From: Corynebacterium mustelae
Lineage (GTDB): Bacteria > Actinomycetota > Actinomycetes > Mycobacteriales > Mycobacteriaceae
Assembly (NCBI RefSeq): GCF_001020985.1
Contig: NZ_CP011542.1
Location: forward strand, 992,001-1,056,000
Direction: 5' to 3'
DNA length: 64,000 bases
Made by a program: the position numbers and the translations under genes. Positions 19,304 to 29,210 of this stretch are shown one piece after another. The notes beneath the pieces were generated by a model. That model saw nothing but the letters and a program-made list of their open reading frames with translations, had not been told where the DNA came from and did no database searches. Each line of letters begins with the position of its first letter. Position 1 is the stretch's first letter.

Positions 19304-21991
19304 ATGAGTGAAAATAGCGCCTCCCCATTCCTGCCACGACACAACCACCCCGCTGAACAACCTGACCTATTTTCCACACTAGGAGGGTTCGATGATCGTA
19401 GTAATACGCCAAACCCCATCGAATCATCGCCACCAAAGCAACCACAGCTGATAGAAGAACCACCCATACTAAAAGAGCCGCTGCCAGCTGAGCCGCTACC
19501 CCCTAAAAAACCGGCCACCGCACCAGCTGCCCGCGCAGCTTCCCCTGCCGACAGCGCAGTAACCACCCCAGATTCGCCGTTTAGAGCCACCTCGGTATCA
19601 CGCAGTCCGATTGTGGCTACAACCGACCTCATCGCAGGGCTTAACCCCGAGCAACGCGAAGCCGTGGAGCATATCGGTAGCCCCCTTCTCATCATCGCGG
19701 GCGCAGGTTCTGGAAAAACCGCCGTCCTCACAAGACGCATCGCCTACCTTATGGGCCAGCGAAACATCAGCCCCGGCCAGATTCTCGCGATTACCTTCAC
19801 CAATAAAGCCGCCGCTGAAATGCGTGAACGCGTCACCGGGTTGGTCGGGCCAGTTGCAAACCGAATGTGGGTAGCAACATTCCATTCCACCTGTGTACGG
19901 CTGCTTCGGGAACAAGCACATCTCGTGTCTGGGCTGAACACCAACTTCACCATTTACGACACCGACGATTCCAAACGCCTATTAGCCATGGTTGCCAAGG
20001 ATTTGGAACTAGACCCGAAGAAATTTCCACCGCGGCTTCTGGCCACCGGAATTTCGGCGCTGAAAAACGAACTGATCGACCCCGAGACCGCACTTGACGA
20101 GGCTGAAACCACCCGCAACCCATACAATAAAGCGATCGCGTTAGCCTATCAGGAATATCAGAAGCGACTCCGGGCTGCCAACTCACTCGACTTTGATGAC
20201 TTAATCGGGGAGGTAGTGACTATTTTCCGCACCCACCCCGAAGTTACAGCCCACTATCGGCGCAGATTCCGGCACGTTCTCATCGACGAGTACCAAGACA
20301 CTAACCACGCCCAATACGTACTCATTAACGAGCTTGTCGGTACTGGGGAAGAAGCTGCCGAGCTTTGTGTCGTGGGCGATTCCGACCAGTCAATCTACGC
20401 TTTCCGGGGCGCCACGATACGCAATATCGAAGAATTCGAACGCGATTACCCACAAGCCCGCACCATCGTGCTGGAACAAAACTACCGCTCCACCCAAACG
20501 ATCCTCTCTGCAGCCAACGCCGTTATCGCCCACAACGAGAACCGACGCGAAAAGAAACTCTGGACCGACCAAGGCGCAGGAAATAAAATCATCGGGTACG
20601 TTGCTGACAACGAACACGACGAAGCGCGATTTGTGGCACAAGAAATCGACCAGTTGATAGATGAAGGCAAAAACTTCGGTGACATTGCCATCATGTATCG
20701 CACCAACAACTCATCTCGTGCGGTGGAAGATGTCTTCATTCGCACCGGAATCCCATACAAGGTGGTTGGTGGCACCCGATTCTACGAGCGCAAGGAAATC
20801 CGCGACATCATCGCCTATTTGCGGGTGCTCGATAACCCTGACGACGAAGTCTCAATTCGTCGCATCATCAATACGCCGCGCCGGGGGATCGGGGACAGGG
20901 CGTTAGCGTTTATTCAAGTGCATGTGGACAACACCGGTGTTAGTTTCAGCCAGGCGCTTATCGACGCCAGTAACGGTGAGATTTCCATGCTCGGTAGTCG
21001 GGCTAAAAACGCGGTCGCGGGTTTTGTCGAATTGATGGCTAACCTGCGCTCCGAATCGAACGAGTTAATAAACGATGTCACCGGACTTCCAGACATTGGT
21101 GCAGTAGTATCCCGGATTTTGGATGCAACTGGCTATAAAGCGGAGCTGGAACTAAGCAATGACCCACAGGACGGTGCCCGGTTAGATAACCTCAACGAAT
21201 TGGTTTCTGTTGCCAGGGAATTCAGTTCCGAGGCGGCGAACCAATTGGCGTTTCAACAGTCAGAATCCGGCGACGACATAGCGCTATCTCGCGACGTTGG
21301 TGAGCCGCAACCGGGATCATTGCAAGCATTTCTGGAAAAAGTATCGCTGGTGGCCGATGCCGACCAGATACCGGATAACGACCAGGGTGTTGTCACACTC
21401 ATGACACTACACACCGCTAAAGGTTTGGAATTTCCAGTGGTCTTCCTACTGGGGTGGGAAGATGGGCAATTCCCGCATCTACGCTCATTGGGTAATCCGC
21501 GCGAGTTGGCGGAAGAACGTCGGTTAGCGTATGTAGGAATTACTAGGGCCCGAAAAACCCTCTACATCACCCGTGCTATGTTGCGGTCGTCGTGGGGTAA
21601 TGCGGTGACCAATCCGGCATCACGATTCCTAGAAGACATCCCAAGCGACTTGATTGATTGGCGTCGAGAAGAACCAACCGCATCCTCTGGGTGGGGAGAG
21701 GACTTAAGCTACGGTGGGGTGAGCCAATCGGGTTATTTCTCCGGCGGTTCCGGCTCTCGGTATGGCTCATCGAAGCCAGGACGCTCTCGTCCGGGGATAC
21801 CGAAGAAACCACTGGACCGAAGCAACCTGGAACTTGTGGCTGGCGACCGAGTCAATCATGCGAAATACGGTTTGGGTACGGTGCTGAGCGTGGATAACGC
21901 CGGGTCATATCCCTCCGTTATGATCGATTTCGGTTCCGCAGGCAAGGTGCGGCTGATGCTCATCGGAGGGGTGCAGATAGAGAAACTGTAA
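19304..21991 (+). CDS. pcrA: ATP-dependent DNA helicase UvrD1/PcrA
   Basis: An 895-residue superfamily 1 helicase for nucleotide excision repair and clearance of transcription or recombination obstacles. The motor has GLNPEQREAV (Q motif), IAGAGSGKT near residue 133 (Walker A), IDEYQDTN near 327 (motif II), VGDSDQSIYAFRGA, QNYRST, LMTLHTAKGLEF and VGITRARKTLYITRA (motif VI). The C-terminal domain begins AGDRVNHAKYGLGTVL, as in PcrA. Residues 1-95 form a proline-rich low-complexity extension. GGAAGA just upstream may act as RBS. Confidence 0.97.
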   Translation: MSENSASPFLPRHNHPAEQPDLFSTLGGFDDRSNTPNPIESSPPKQPQLIEEPPILKEPLPAEPLPPKKPATAPAARAASPADSAVTTPDSPFRATSVSRSPIVATTDLIAGLNPEQREAVEHIGSPLLIIAGAGSGKTAVLTRRIAYLMGQRNISPGQILAITFTNKAAAEMRERVTGLVGPVANRMWVATFHSTCVRLLREQAHLVSGLNTNFTIYDTDDSKRLLAMVAKDLELDPKKFPPRLLATGISALKNELIDPETALDEAETTRNPYNKAIALAYQEYQKRLRAANSLDFDDLIGEVVTIFRTHPEVTAHYRRRFRHVLIDEYQDTNHAQYVLINELVGTGEEAAELCVVGDSDQSIYAFRGATIRNIEEFERDYPQARTIVLEQNYRSTQTILSAANAVIAHNENRREKKLWTDQGAGNKIIGYVADNEHDEARFVAQEIDQLIDEGKNFGDIAIMYRTNNSSRAVEDVFIRTGIPYKVVGGTRFYERKEIRDIIAYLRVLDNPDDEVSIRRIINTPRRGIGDRALAFIQVHVDNTGVSFSQALIDASNGEISMLGSRAKNAVAGFVELMANLRSESNELINDVTGLPDIGAVVSRILDATGYKAELELSNDPQDGARLDNLNELVSVAREFSSEAANQLAFQQSESGDDIALSRDVGEPQPGSLQAFLEKVSLVADADQIPDNDQGVVTLMTLHTAKGLEFPVVFLLGWEDGQFPHLRSLGNPRELAEERRLAYVGITRARKTLYITRAMLRSSWGNAVTNPASRFLEDIPSDLIDWRREEPTASSGWGEDLSYGGVSQSGYFSGGSGSRYGSSKPGRSRPGIPKKPLDRSNLELVAGDRVNHAKYGLGTVLSVDNAGSYPSVMIDFGSAGKVRLMLIGGVQIEKL

Positions 21992-21992
21992 C

Positions 21993-22038
21993 CAAAAACC
22001 CACAGCTGCCTTCCGGTAGCCGGTTGGGCGCTGTGGGT
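21993..22038 (-). terminator. terminator of the PadR-controlled ABC operon
   Basis: ACCCACAGC / GCTGTGGGT stem at 21998-22006 and 22030-22038. On the minus strand it is followed by TTTTTGG. It lies between the convergent pcrA and the permease gene. Confidence 0.75.
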
Positions 22039-22064
22039 AGATGGACGGTTGCTTTTCGACGTTT

Positions 22065-24968
22065 CTAGTCTTGGCGGTAACTGAGATACTTATTGCTTCT
22101 GGTTGCACAGTATCCCATTAGTGCCGCGATGAGTGGCACAACCAGGCACAACATCACCACGAGCTGCCATTGGACATGCCAGAATTCCAGGTTACCGATG
22201 CTAATGACCTCACCATTTTCGTCATATTCTGTGGGATCAAGCAGCAAGAAAGCAACAATGTGCCCCAGAACGACTGCCGGAACAGTGCCCACTAGTGCCA
22301 TCATTCCCAGATAGAAGGCACCTACCCGGCGCATGAGCTTCGTCGGTGCCCCAAGCGCGTATAATTGTTCGTTTTGGGCGCGTACCTGAGCTAAGGAAAG
22401 CACGATGATGAGCCCAATAATCGCCAGGATTATCGCACTGATAAAAAGCAACGGAATCAGCGGAGACGGCATTGGGTTATTGAGAGCGTGTGCTTCAATG
22501 AAATTGTTCTTAGTGGTGATGCGTTCCGAAATTTCCGTCATATCGTCATGTGTGATTGGGCGGTCACCTATGACTGCATGGCCGATATAACTTGCAGATA
22601 ATCCAAGTTTCTCAGCGGCTTGCGGGCTGATGATCCACCCGCTGAATTCCTCGGGCAATGCGGCGCTAAAAGGCACTGTGGCTTTAGCAGAGACTTTTGG
22701 TTTCTTATCTTCTGACAGGAAGGTCTCCACGATGAATGGTTGATCACCGCTAAGCGGAATAGCTGACGAGCCTACTATTCCACCAGCTTCAAGTACTTTG
22801 GTTGCCTGCGCTAGTGTCGCCTCGGATATGGTGTTTGGGTTGGTGTTTATCAACTGTAAAAGTTCCACACCGCCGATCAGAACCGAATCGCTACCACCTA
22901 ACCACGATGGGCTATGAGCTCCACTTAAGCGATGATATCTACATTTACGTGCAGTTTCAGAATCGAGCGTGGCGTTAGGATCCGAGGATTGATAGTACTC
23001 ATCAAGCTTTTTCACGCAACCGTCATCAAGGCTAAAAGACGAGATGTCGAGATCGTACGACGAAGGTTCGTTTTCCCCCTTAGCATAAAGCGGAATAGTC
23101 GGGAGGTTTTCATGTTCCGGTGCAATCACCTTAGAAACGATGTCTAGCGCCTCTTTGATTTGCGGCGACGGTGTCTGACTTTCATCTGAGGAAAGCTTGT
23201 CCACTGGCACAGTCTGTGCTGTTTCATGGAACCTAGTGCTAGGGGTGACTACTATGGCCTTTTCATTAAACGAATCTGTTGCGATAGTGTGGTTTTCCAA
23301 TGCATAGGTCGAATCCATAACAATGAAACTGGTAGTGACGAACACTATGCCGATGATCGCAGCGACGATTGATGACGACTTGAGCGCTTGTCGACGTATC
23401 AGCCGTCCGGCCAGTTTTGCTGCTAGCGGTTTACGGACAGCTCCTAAGGCGAAAATCAATGCGGGGACACTTGCGAAAAGGAAGACGACGGTTCCTAAAG
23501 TGCCCAAAGATGACGCAATCGAATAAAGCGTATATAACACTTCGTCGGATGTGGACTGAAAATCCCAATCATAAGTAATGGAGTTTTCCACCATCTTAGC
23601 GATTGCTAGCACAGCTAACCCGATGGGGCCGATAGCCATCCACTTTCGCCATTTCCGTAACCGGTCTGGTTGGCTTTTCTCCACACCCGACATGATGCTG
23701 CCTCGTGCTGCGAGAAACGCTGGTATCGCCGCCGCAATGGTTGAGCCGATGACAGCAAGGACGAAACTTAGAATCAGCCACTTGGCGTTAAACGCTATCG
23801 GCCACCCGGCAAATGTGCTCTTCCAGTGGATAAGGGCCGCGAGTATGCCTACCGTAATTCCGATGGTGCCACCGATAAGCCCTGCGATGGTGCCATAAGC
23901 CATAACAGCTAGCCGAATGTGCCGCCGGTTCGCGCCTTGGGAACGCATGAGTGCATAGACTGCGGTTTGTCGGGAAGTCGCTATGGCGAATACTGGACTG
24001 ATCACCGCCAAGATAAGCAGACCACCGACTGCGTAAAAGGAGAGTATGAACAGTAAAAACGGGAGTTCGGAAAAGACGGAATCGTGTGGAATGAAATCGG
24101 TTTGGGACGATTCTAAGTCTTCCCGATATTGTTCGTACATGTCAGCCGGGTCGATTCGATCCGGGTGCTGGGATATGTTCTGATCGCGAACGACAATCCC
24201 TAACCGGTTGAGGGTCTTTACATCTTGCCAGGTGATCTCCCGTGATCCGGAGATGCTCCATGTCGCCTGGTGTTTGGAAGTGACCTGGGCATCTGATACG
24301 AGCGTTGGTGCCAAAACGTAGTTATCCCAGCCGGGGCTTATAGATGACACAGTTAGCGTCTTCGGTGTGCTGGAATTAACAGCGCTGATGACGGTATTGC
24401 TGTCACCCCAGGTAAGTGAAGTGATCTGAATCTTGTCGCCGATCTTTGCACCTAGCCGGGAAGCGGTGTCTTCGGTGAGAACTACACCATCTGTAGGGAT
24501 ATCGGGGTTACCAGGTAACAGATGAGTACCGTCTAACTGGGTTACAGATTCCTGAACGGAACGGCCATGGATCTCAAAAATTGCGGTGGCGCTGGCACGC
24601 AATTCCGCATGAAAGTCATCGCCTAATGCGGCGGTGATGTCATTTCGGGATATTTTTTGGTTTTCCAGCTTCGAAGCCGAATCTTCTTGCAATGGTGTGG
24701 GACGGTAGGTTTCAGGATTAGAAGCGAGACCGTCTTTACAAGTGTAAAGCCACCCGGTGTAGTCCTGTTCGCAGTCAGTTCCAGACTTTATAGCGATCGT
24801 TTTAATTGATGTCAGTTGGGAGAACTGCTCGCTTGATGCCCCGATGATGAGCATAAACGATGCCATTGCGACCGGAATAGCGATGAGAATGATTGCGGCC
24901 AGACTGCGGAATGGGTGCTTACGTACGTCCCGAATGGTTGGGCGAATTGCGGCGGTAATCGAGCTCAT
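22065..24968 (-). CDS. ABC transporter permease, FtsX/MacB-like
   Basis: A 967-residue membrane protein with an N-terminal transmembrane helix, a large extracytoplasmic region, FtsX-type four-helix segments near residues 310-450 and at the C-terminus (about 860-960), and a second large external domain. It partners the ATPase at 24965-25657: their stop and start codons overlap as ATGA. Such systems either export peptides, lipids or drugs, or transmit signals across the membrane; substrate unknown. Expression should follow the PadR operator at 26253-26297. Confidence 0.9.
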   Translation of the reverse strand: MSSITAAIRPTIRDVRKHPFRSLAAIILIAIPVAMASFMLIIGASSEQFSQLTSIKTIAIKSGTDCEQDYTGWLYTCKDGLASNPETYRPTPLQEDSASKLENQKISRNDITAALGDDFHAELRASATAIFEIHGRSVQESVTQLDGTHLLPGNPDIPTDGVVLTEDTASRLGAKIGDKIQITSLTWGDSNTVISAVNSSTPKTLTVSSISPGWDNYVLAPTLVSDAQVTSKHQATWSISGSREITWQDVKTLNRLGIVVRDQNISQHPDRIDPADMYEQYREDLESSQTDFIPHDSVFSELPFLLFILSFYAVGGLLILAVISPVFAIATSRQTAVYALMRSQGANRRHIRLAVMAYGTIAGLIGGTIGITVGILAALIHWKSTFAGWPIAFNAKWLILSFVLAVIGSTIAAAIPAFLAARGSIMSGVEKSQPDRLRKWRKWMAIGPIGLAVLAIAKMVENSITYDWDFQSTSDEVLYTLYSIASSLGTLGTVVFLFASVPALIFALGAVRKPLAAKLAGRLIRRQALKSSSIVAAIIGIVFVTTSFIVMDSTYALENHTIATDSFNEKAIVVTPSTRFHETAQTVPVDKLSSDESQTPSPQIKEALDIVSKVIAPEHENLPTIPLYAKGENEPSSYDLDISSFSLDDGCVKKLDEYYQSSDPNATLDSETARKCRYHRLSGAHSPSWLGGSDSVLIGGVELLQLINTNPNTISEATLAQATKVLEAGGIVGSSAIPLSGDQPFIVETFLSEDKKPKVSAKATVPFSAALPEEFSGWIISPQAAEKLGLSASYIGHAVIGDRPITHDDMTEISERITTKNNFIEAHALNNPMPSPLIPLLFISAIILAIIGLIIVLSLAQVRAQNEQLYALGAPTKLMRRVGAFYLGMMALVGTVPAVVLGHIVAFLLLDPTEYDENGEVISIGNLEFWHVQWQLVVMLCLVVPLIAALMGYCATRSNKYLSYRQD

Positions 24969-25657
24969 GGTTGGGGTACCTCTCGCGAAGTGATTTTGCC
25001 ATCACGTACGTGGATGACCCGGTCGGCCCAGCCCGCGAACCGTGGTTCATGGGTAACCAAGATTCCAGCAGCACCTTGATCGATGCGGTCGCGAAGGATA
25101 CGCAAAACCTCGTCACCGGTGGCGGTATCTAACGCGCCGGTTGGTTCGTCGGCAAGCAATAGTCGACGGGGGCCAATGAGCGCCCGAGCGATGGCTACAC
25201 GTTGTGCTTGACCGCCAGAAATTTCGTCGGGAAATCGCTCTGCCAGTCCGGCTAGGCCGACCGCAGCTAGCGCTTCTTCCACTTCGGGACGCAGCTTTTC
25301 GACGTCTTGTCCGTCGAGTTCAAGCGGAAGAGCGATGTTCTCACCAACGGTGAGCGTCGGAACCAAATTAAAGCGCTGAAACACGACGCCGATATGGGTA
25401 CGTCTAAGCTGTGCTGTTTTAGCATCGTTCATCGTGGAGGTATCAATACCATCAATGAGGACTCGGCCCGAGGTAGGTGGTTGGAGTAATCCCGCGACAT
25501 TAAGCAGGGTAGATTTTCCAGAGCCGGATGGGCCCATGACCGCAACTAATTCGCCAGGTTGTACCGCCATGGAAACGTGATCAAGTGCCGTAACTGTGTG
25601 CGGTTCGGTGCCGAATACGCAGCAAACGTCTTGTAATTCAACGGGAAAAGCGTTCAT
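24965..25657 (-). CDS. ABC transporter ATP-binding protein, LolD/MacB type
   Basis: A 230-residue ATPase with Walker A GPSGSGKST, signature ISGGQAQRVAIARAL, Walker B RRLLLADEPTGALD and the switch histidine in LVTHEPRF. The short length and DEPTGALD block put it in the MacB/LolD/FtsE group that pairs with FtsX-like permeases. It overlaps both neighbours by 4 nt (padR upstream, permease downstream), so the three genes are translationally coupled. One GCTTTTCGACG word lies at 25294-25304. Confidence 0.95.
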   Translation of the reverse strand: MNAFPVELQDVCCVFGTEPHTVTALDHVSMAVQPGELVAVMGPSGSGKSTLLNVAGLLQPPTSGRVLIDGIDTSTMNDAKTAQLRRTHIGVVFQRFNLVPTLTVGENIALPLELDGQDVEKLRPEVEEALAAVGLAGLAERFPDEISGGQAQRVAIARALIGPRRLLLADEPTGALDTATGDEVLRILRDRIDQGAAGILVTHEPRFAGWADRVIHVRDGKITSREVPQP

Positions 25658-26214
25658 TTTTGTTCTCCGTCACGATGAGATTTGGCGGGATTGGCTGTGG
25701 CAGCGGCAAGCGACTCAACGCGGTCGAGCCACCGTGCTTCTGCCTCTAGATCAAAGATTCTGCGTTCGATATGTAGTCTTTCGGCGTTGCGGGTCTGCGG
25801 AAGCGAGCGGCTATGGGAGTTTAACGTTCGAAGTTGCCCCAATATGGCGGCACGTTGACTATCAAGAATGCCAAGAATATTCGGTTGGTGGCTGCTAGAT
25901 GCCAGGATAATTTTCGTCACTAACTCGTCGCGGTCGCTTAAGGCTCTGGTTACTGGGGCATTCCACCAGTCTTTAAGCGCCAGTGTCCCAGACTCAGTGA
26001 GTGAGTAAGTGTCGGCCTGATGTCCATTAGGGCCGGTGATAGATCCTGCGGTTTGAATTAATAAATCGCGTTCTAAGCGACTTAAGGTTTGCGATACTTG
26101 TCCGATGTTGAGTTTCTGAGTGCCTGCAGTGCGCTCTAAAAACTCTTGTTGCAGCCCACTGGCGGTGCGCGGCCTATCGGAAAGTAGTGCTAGTAACGCA
26201 AATTTTATTGACAT
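25654..26214 (-). CDS. PadR-family transcriptional regulator
   Basis: A 186-residue regulator: N-terminal winged helix (about 1-80; ALLALLSDRPRTASGLQQEF, LNIGQVSQTLSRLERDLLI, then the wing with HQADTYSLTESG) and a C-terminal coiled-coil dimerisation region, as in PadR group 1/YqjI-like proteins. AGGAG precedes the ATG. It is the first gene of a padR-ATPase-permease operon and lies directly behind a strong palindromic operator overlapping its promoter, so it very probably represses its own operon and is released by the transported compound. Confidence 0.9.
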   Translation of the reverse strand: MSIKFALLALLSDRPRTASGLQQEFLERTAGTQKLNIGQVSQTLSRLERDLLIQTAGSITGPNGHQADTYSLTESGTLALKDWWNAPVTRALSDRDELVTKIILASSSHQPNILGILDSQRAAILGQLRTLNSHSRSLPQTRNAERLHIERRIFDLEAEARWLDRVESLAAATANPAKSHRDGEQK

Positions 26215-26252
26215 TTCTAGCTCCTAGCTGGGAAGAAACGGGAAAGTTGGGC

Positions 26253-26297
26253 ATTAGTTACCGGGTAACCTACGGTAAAGGTTACCCGGTAACTAAT
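26253..26297 (-). promoter_or_regulatory. double palindromic operator over the padR promoter
   Basis: A 19-bp perfect inverted repeat (26253-26271 and 26279-26297) with a 7-nt spacer. Each arm itself contains a 13-bp palindrome: GTTACCGGGTAAC at 26257-26269 and GTTACCCGGTAAC at 26281-26293, centre to centre 24 bp. The minus-strand promoter TTTACA (plus 26302-26307), 17 nt, TAACCT (plus 26279-26284) overlaps the distal arm. A bound repressor would block RNA polymerase. Confidence 0.85.
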
Positions 26298-26425
26298 GGA
26301 ATGTAAATACCCACTAAGGAAATTAAGCTTTTTCTTATTTTGCGGTGGGGTGGGGGTGGGGTGCGGGTGAACTCACGCGGGGGTACTAGCGGTTTTGCAG
26401 CAAAAGCCCTGGTGGGTGACCTGCC

Positions 26426-26467
26426 GTAAAAATAAAAACCTCGACACTCAATAAAGTGCCGAGGTTT
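26426..26467 (-). terminator. terminator of the M23 peptidase gene
   Basis: A 13-bp stem with one mismatch, AAACCTCGACACT / AGTGCCGAGGTTT, at 26436-26448 and 26455-26467. On the minus strand it is followed by a T-rich tract. Confidence 0.85.
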
Positions 26468-26484
26468 CTTGGAAGTTGGGGGCT

Positions 26485-27198
26485 TTAGGAAATCGTGATT
26501 CCGCGTTCAGCGAACCAGGAAACAGGGTCAACTGCCCCGTTGCCGGTTGGGTGGATTTCGAAATGAAGGTGGGAGCCGGTGGAATAGCCACGGTTGCCCA
26601 TGCCTGCGATGTTTTGTCCTGCCTGGACTCGTTGGCCAACTGCAACAGCAAGCGTCTCCATGTGTCCGTAGACGCTCATAGAGCCATCATCGTGCTTGAT
26701 GCGTATCCAGTTACCGTATCCGGACGCTGGGCCGGAATCGATGACTGTGCCGTCCATAACGGCGAGGATTGGGGTGCCCACTGCGTTGGCGATGTCAATG
26801 CCAGCGTGGAAGCTGCCCCAGCGAGGGCCGAATCCTGAGGTGAATACACCTTCTGCGGGGCGAGCGACGGAAACCTTAGGGGTACGTGCCGCTTCATCTG
26901 CCTGGGCAAGTTCTTGAGAGTAGGCGATAGCCTTGTTGAGCTGGTCGTGGAGATTAACCACTGGCTTAAACTCGGCGATGGCTAGGATTTGTGGTGCTGA
27001 TGAGCCTATCGCTGGGAGATCGTTAGATGCGAGTTGAATGCCTACGGTTTCGGCTTGCGCGGTGTGAGCCAGTGCGGCTCCCGTTGCGCCTGCGGTAGAA
27101 ACAACACCGGTTGCTGCTGCTACGAAAGCGACCCGGCCCTTAATTGGGGTGGTCTGCTTGCGGTGCTTGCCACCATTGTTTGGTCGCGTCTGCTGCAT
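26485..27198 (-). CDS. secreted M23 (LytM) endopeptidase
   Basis: A 237-residue cell-wall protein. The basic N-terminus followed by a hydrophobic segment and ALAHTAQAET looks like a signal peptide. The C-terminal LytM domain (about 120-237) has the zinc ligands in SFHAGIDIAN (HxxxD) and SHLHFEIHP (HxH), so it should be catalytically competent against peptidoglycan cross-links. A short helical linker (LHDQLNKAIAYSQELAQADEAA) lies between. Mycobacterial homologues occupy the same place next to uvrD1/pcrA. A purine-rich GGGAAGTAGGG precedes the ATG. Confidence 0.9.
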   Translation of the reverse strand: MQQTRPNNGGKHRKQTTPIKGRVAFVAAATGVVSTAGATGAALAHTAQAETVGIQLASNDLPAIGSSAPQILAIAEFKPVVNLHDQLNKAIAYSQELAQADEAARTPKVSVARPAEGVFTSGFGPRWGSFHAGIDIANAVGTPILAVMDGTVIDSGPASGYGNWIRIKHDDGSMSVYGHMETLAVAVGQRVQAGQNIAGMGNRGYSTGSHLHFEIHPTGNGAVDPVSWFAERGITIS

Positions 27199-27516
27199 GG
27201 AGCCCTACTTCCCTTACATTTATCAATCTTGGCTACGATCCGGTTGCGTTACGCTCCAGATCAGTTTGTAACCATCTTGTTATCTTCCGAGAGGTAACAC
27301 TAGCGGGTTACTTCGAGTCAAGCAAGCCGTTTTGGGGACTCTATATGAATCTCCTTAACGTTTCCCTTGGTTAATCCTCAATGAAAATAGGTTACTACAT
27401 GGCAGTTTGTTGATACGTGAAAATTTTACAAAAAGGTAATTTTTTCTTTAAATTCTTCCTCACTCGCGCCCGCGTCACACCCAATTGAGTGGGGCGCGGT
27501 CGCTAGAGTGTAAAGA
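27199..27516. other. 318-nt divergent intergenic region
   Basis: It lies between the M23 peptidase (minus) and the DUF6350 gene (plus). At its right end TAGAGT (27504-27509) lies 7 nt before the ATG at 27517, indicating a leaderless plus-strand transcript. The minus-strand leader of the peptidase would be long, but I see no recognisable riboswitch core in it. Confidence 0.6.
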
Positions 27517-29196
27517 ATGAGTAAAAAGTCGAACCTGAACATTGGAATGAATCGACGACCCCGGCGAGGGCCATCGGGGCAAGCTTCGGGTTCGACATCC
27601 CGGCCTGGTGGGGGGTTGCGAAAAACTGGTCGGAAAAACCCGACTGCTAGTGTTGATATTGTTGATCCTACGCTTGGGCGACGGTTACGCCGCTATATGC
27701 CAGTTATATTGTTCCCGCTGGGGGTAGTGATTCTTCTAATAATTGCGCTCTCAATCATCGGGTTATTGTTGGCTTCAGCGCCGATGTCCGCGCTACCTGC
27801 GACAATCGCGCAATCATGGCTGGCGGTCAATGGTTTGCCTGTTGCTGGTGGGGGTTACGTTGTTTCGGTTATGCCGCTAGTGCCCTGTGCGGTACTAATT
27901 GCTGTTTTGTCTCGCCGGGTACACGAAGTGGTGCGGGATCGGGTAAGTATTGCTGACTTGGTTGTCCTTAGTGGATGTGTCGTGGGGATCCCACTGCTTC
28001 TCACTTTGACCGCGATTGCGATGCTATACGACGCTTCTTATGTTTTTGATGTTTCAATTCCGCCGCTTGTACCCACTTTGTTAAAGACGATTCTGGTGCA
28101 CTCCATGGTGATGGTGCTGGGAATGGGGCGCCGGTTGTGGAAAGCTATCGCGCGTCGTCTCGGTGTGCCGCTATGGGTTGTGGATCAAGCGATCTCTGCT
28201 GGGTGGATAATCGTTATTGGTCTTGTTCTTGCAGGTGTGGTCTACCTGGTGTCCATTGGCTTCCACCTAGATACTCTGCAACAAATTATGGACAACTACC
28301 ACGGTTGGGGCTTATTTGGGGCGCTATTGTTGTCTATCTTGTATCTACCAAACGCTGCAATAACAACGTTAGCGGTTACTGCCGGTTCTGAATTTACTAT
28401 GGGAAACGCTGTAGTGGGGTTGTTTGGCGTGACCTTGGTTCCATTGCCACCACTGCCACTGTTGGCTGGTGTGCCAGCCGCAACACATCCGCTTGGGGCG
28501 GCATTATTGGCGTTGCCTGCTGTGGCTGTTGTTATTGCGGTGTTTAAATCGGTACCGCGGTTTATTGAATTGCCAGCATTAATTGCTTTCTCGGCGCTAT
28601 GGATGCTTTTGCTAACCTTGCTCACTCATGGGGAAGTGGGTATTTACGGTATCACCGGCCCCCGTATTTTCTTGTCGGCGGCGTTGTATGCCGCCTGGGT
28701 CGCGATTGTTGGTGTCATCATGGCGATCGTGGGTCACATTATCCAAAAACCGGTATTGGCAGCTGTCGAGGAGGCTGGATCTGAAGAGCTGGCAGTGGTG
28801 GAGCTTGAGGAGGATGTAGAACTTAATGATGTGTCTGAGGCTGAAGGGGTAGGTGAAGTTTCGGGGGGAGAAGCTGTATCGGGTGGGGATATCGCTGCTG
28901 GCCCTGGATCATATGAGAACGCGTCAGAATTGGCAGATGCTGAATCTTTTGAGCAGTTAAGTCAAGAGGCTGAATATGATGCGATTGCGGTGGATGCCGA
29001 TGATGAGGTGGCGGACGTGGTGAATCTAGAAACCTTTGAGTCAACTCAGCTGGAAGAAGAAATAGGCACAAAAGAACCTGTGACCCATGTTGATAATGTG
29101 ACTCATGTTGATGATGTTGCTGAAGATGCAATATATATAAGGAATGAAGTTGAGACGGGGGAACCTGAAGTAGAAGGTTTAGATGATAAGAACTAA
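27517..29196 (+). CDS. DUF6350-family polytopic membrane protein
   Basis: A 559-residue integral membrane protein: basic N-terminus (1-50), roughly ten hydrophobic segments (about 55-415), then a long acidic, low-complexity cytoplasmic tail of about 140 residues rich in E, D, V and S. Homologues lie directly upstream of purN-purH in mycobacteria and corynebacteria, and function is unknown. The start is supported by the -10 box TAGAGT 7 nt upstream and the lack of an RBS. The acidic tail makes an interaction role possible (inference). Confidence 0.85.
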   Translation: MSKKSNLNIGMNRRPRRGPSGQASGSTSRPGGGLRKTGRKNPTASVDIVDPTLGRRLRRYMPVILFPLGVVILLIIALSIIGLLLASAPMSALPATIAQSWLAVNGLPVAGGGYVVSVMPLVPCAVLIAVLSRRVHEVVRDRVSIADLVVLSGCVVGIPLLLTLTAIAMLYDASYVFDVSIPPLVPTLLKTILVHSMVMVLGMGRRLWKAIARRLGVPLWVVDQAISAGWIIVIGLVLAGVVYLVSIGFHLDTLQQIMDNYHGWGLFGALLLSILYLPNAAITTLAVTAGSEFTMGNAVVGLFGVTLVPLPPLPLLAGVPAATHPLGAALLALPAVAVVIAVFKSVPRFIELPALIAFSALWMLLLTLLTHGEVGIYGITGPRIFLSAALYAAWVAIVGVIMAIVGHIIQKPVLAAVEEAGSEELAVVELEEDVELNDVSEAEGVGEVSGGEAVSGGDIAAGPGSYENASELADAESFEQLSQEAEYDAIAVDADDEVADVVNLETFESTQLEEEIGTKEPVTHVDNVTHVDDVAEDAIYIRNEVETGEPEVEGLDDKN

Positions 29197-29210
29197 AGTA
29201 TTGTTGCGTG
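29194..29210 (+). promoter_or_regulatory. -10 box for a leaderless purNH transcript
   Basis: TAAAGT at 29194-29199 is 8 nt before the GTG at 29208, and there is no RBS. It suggests an internal leaderless promoter for purN-purH. Confidence 0.5.

Noticed and set aside
23578..23898. Plus-strand open frame inside the FtsX-like permease
   Set aside because: Antisense shadow of a membrane-protein gene; no RBS and no recognisable domain.
27199..27516. c-di-AMP (ydaO) riboswitch before the M23 peptidase
   Set aside because: Such riboswitches precede cell-wall hydrolases in actinobacteria, so I looked for one, but I could not recognise the conserved core on the minus strand.
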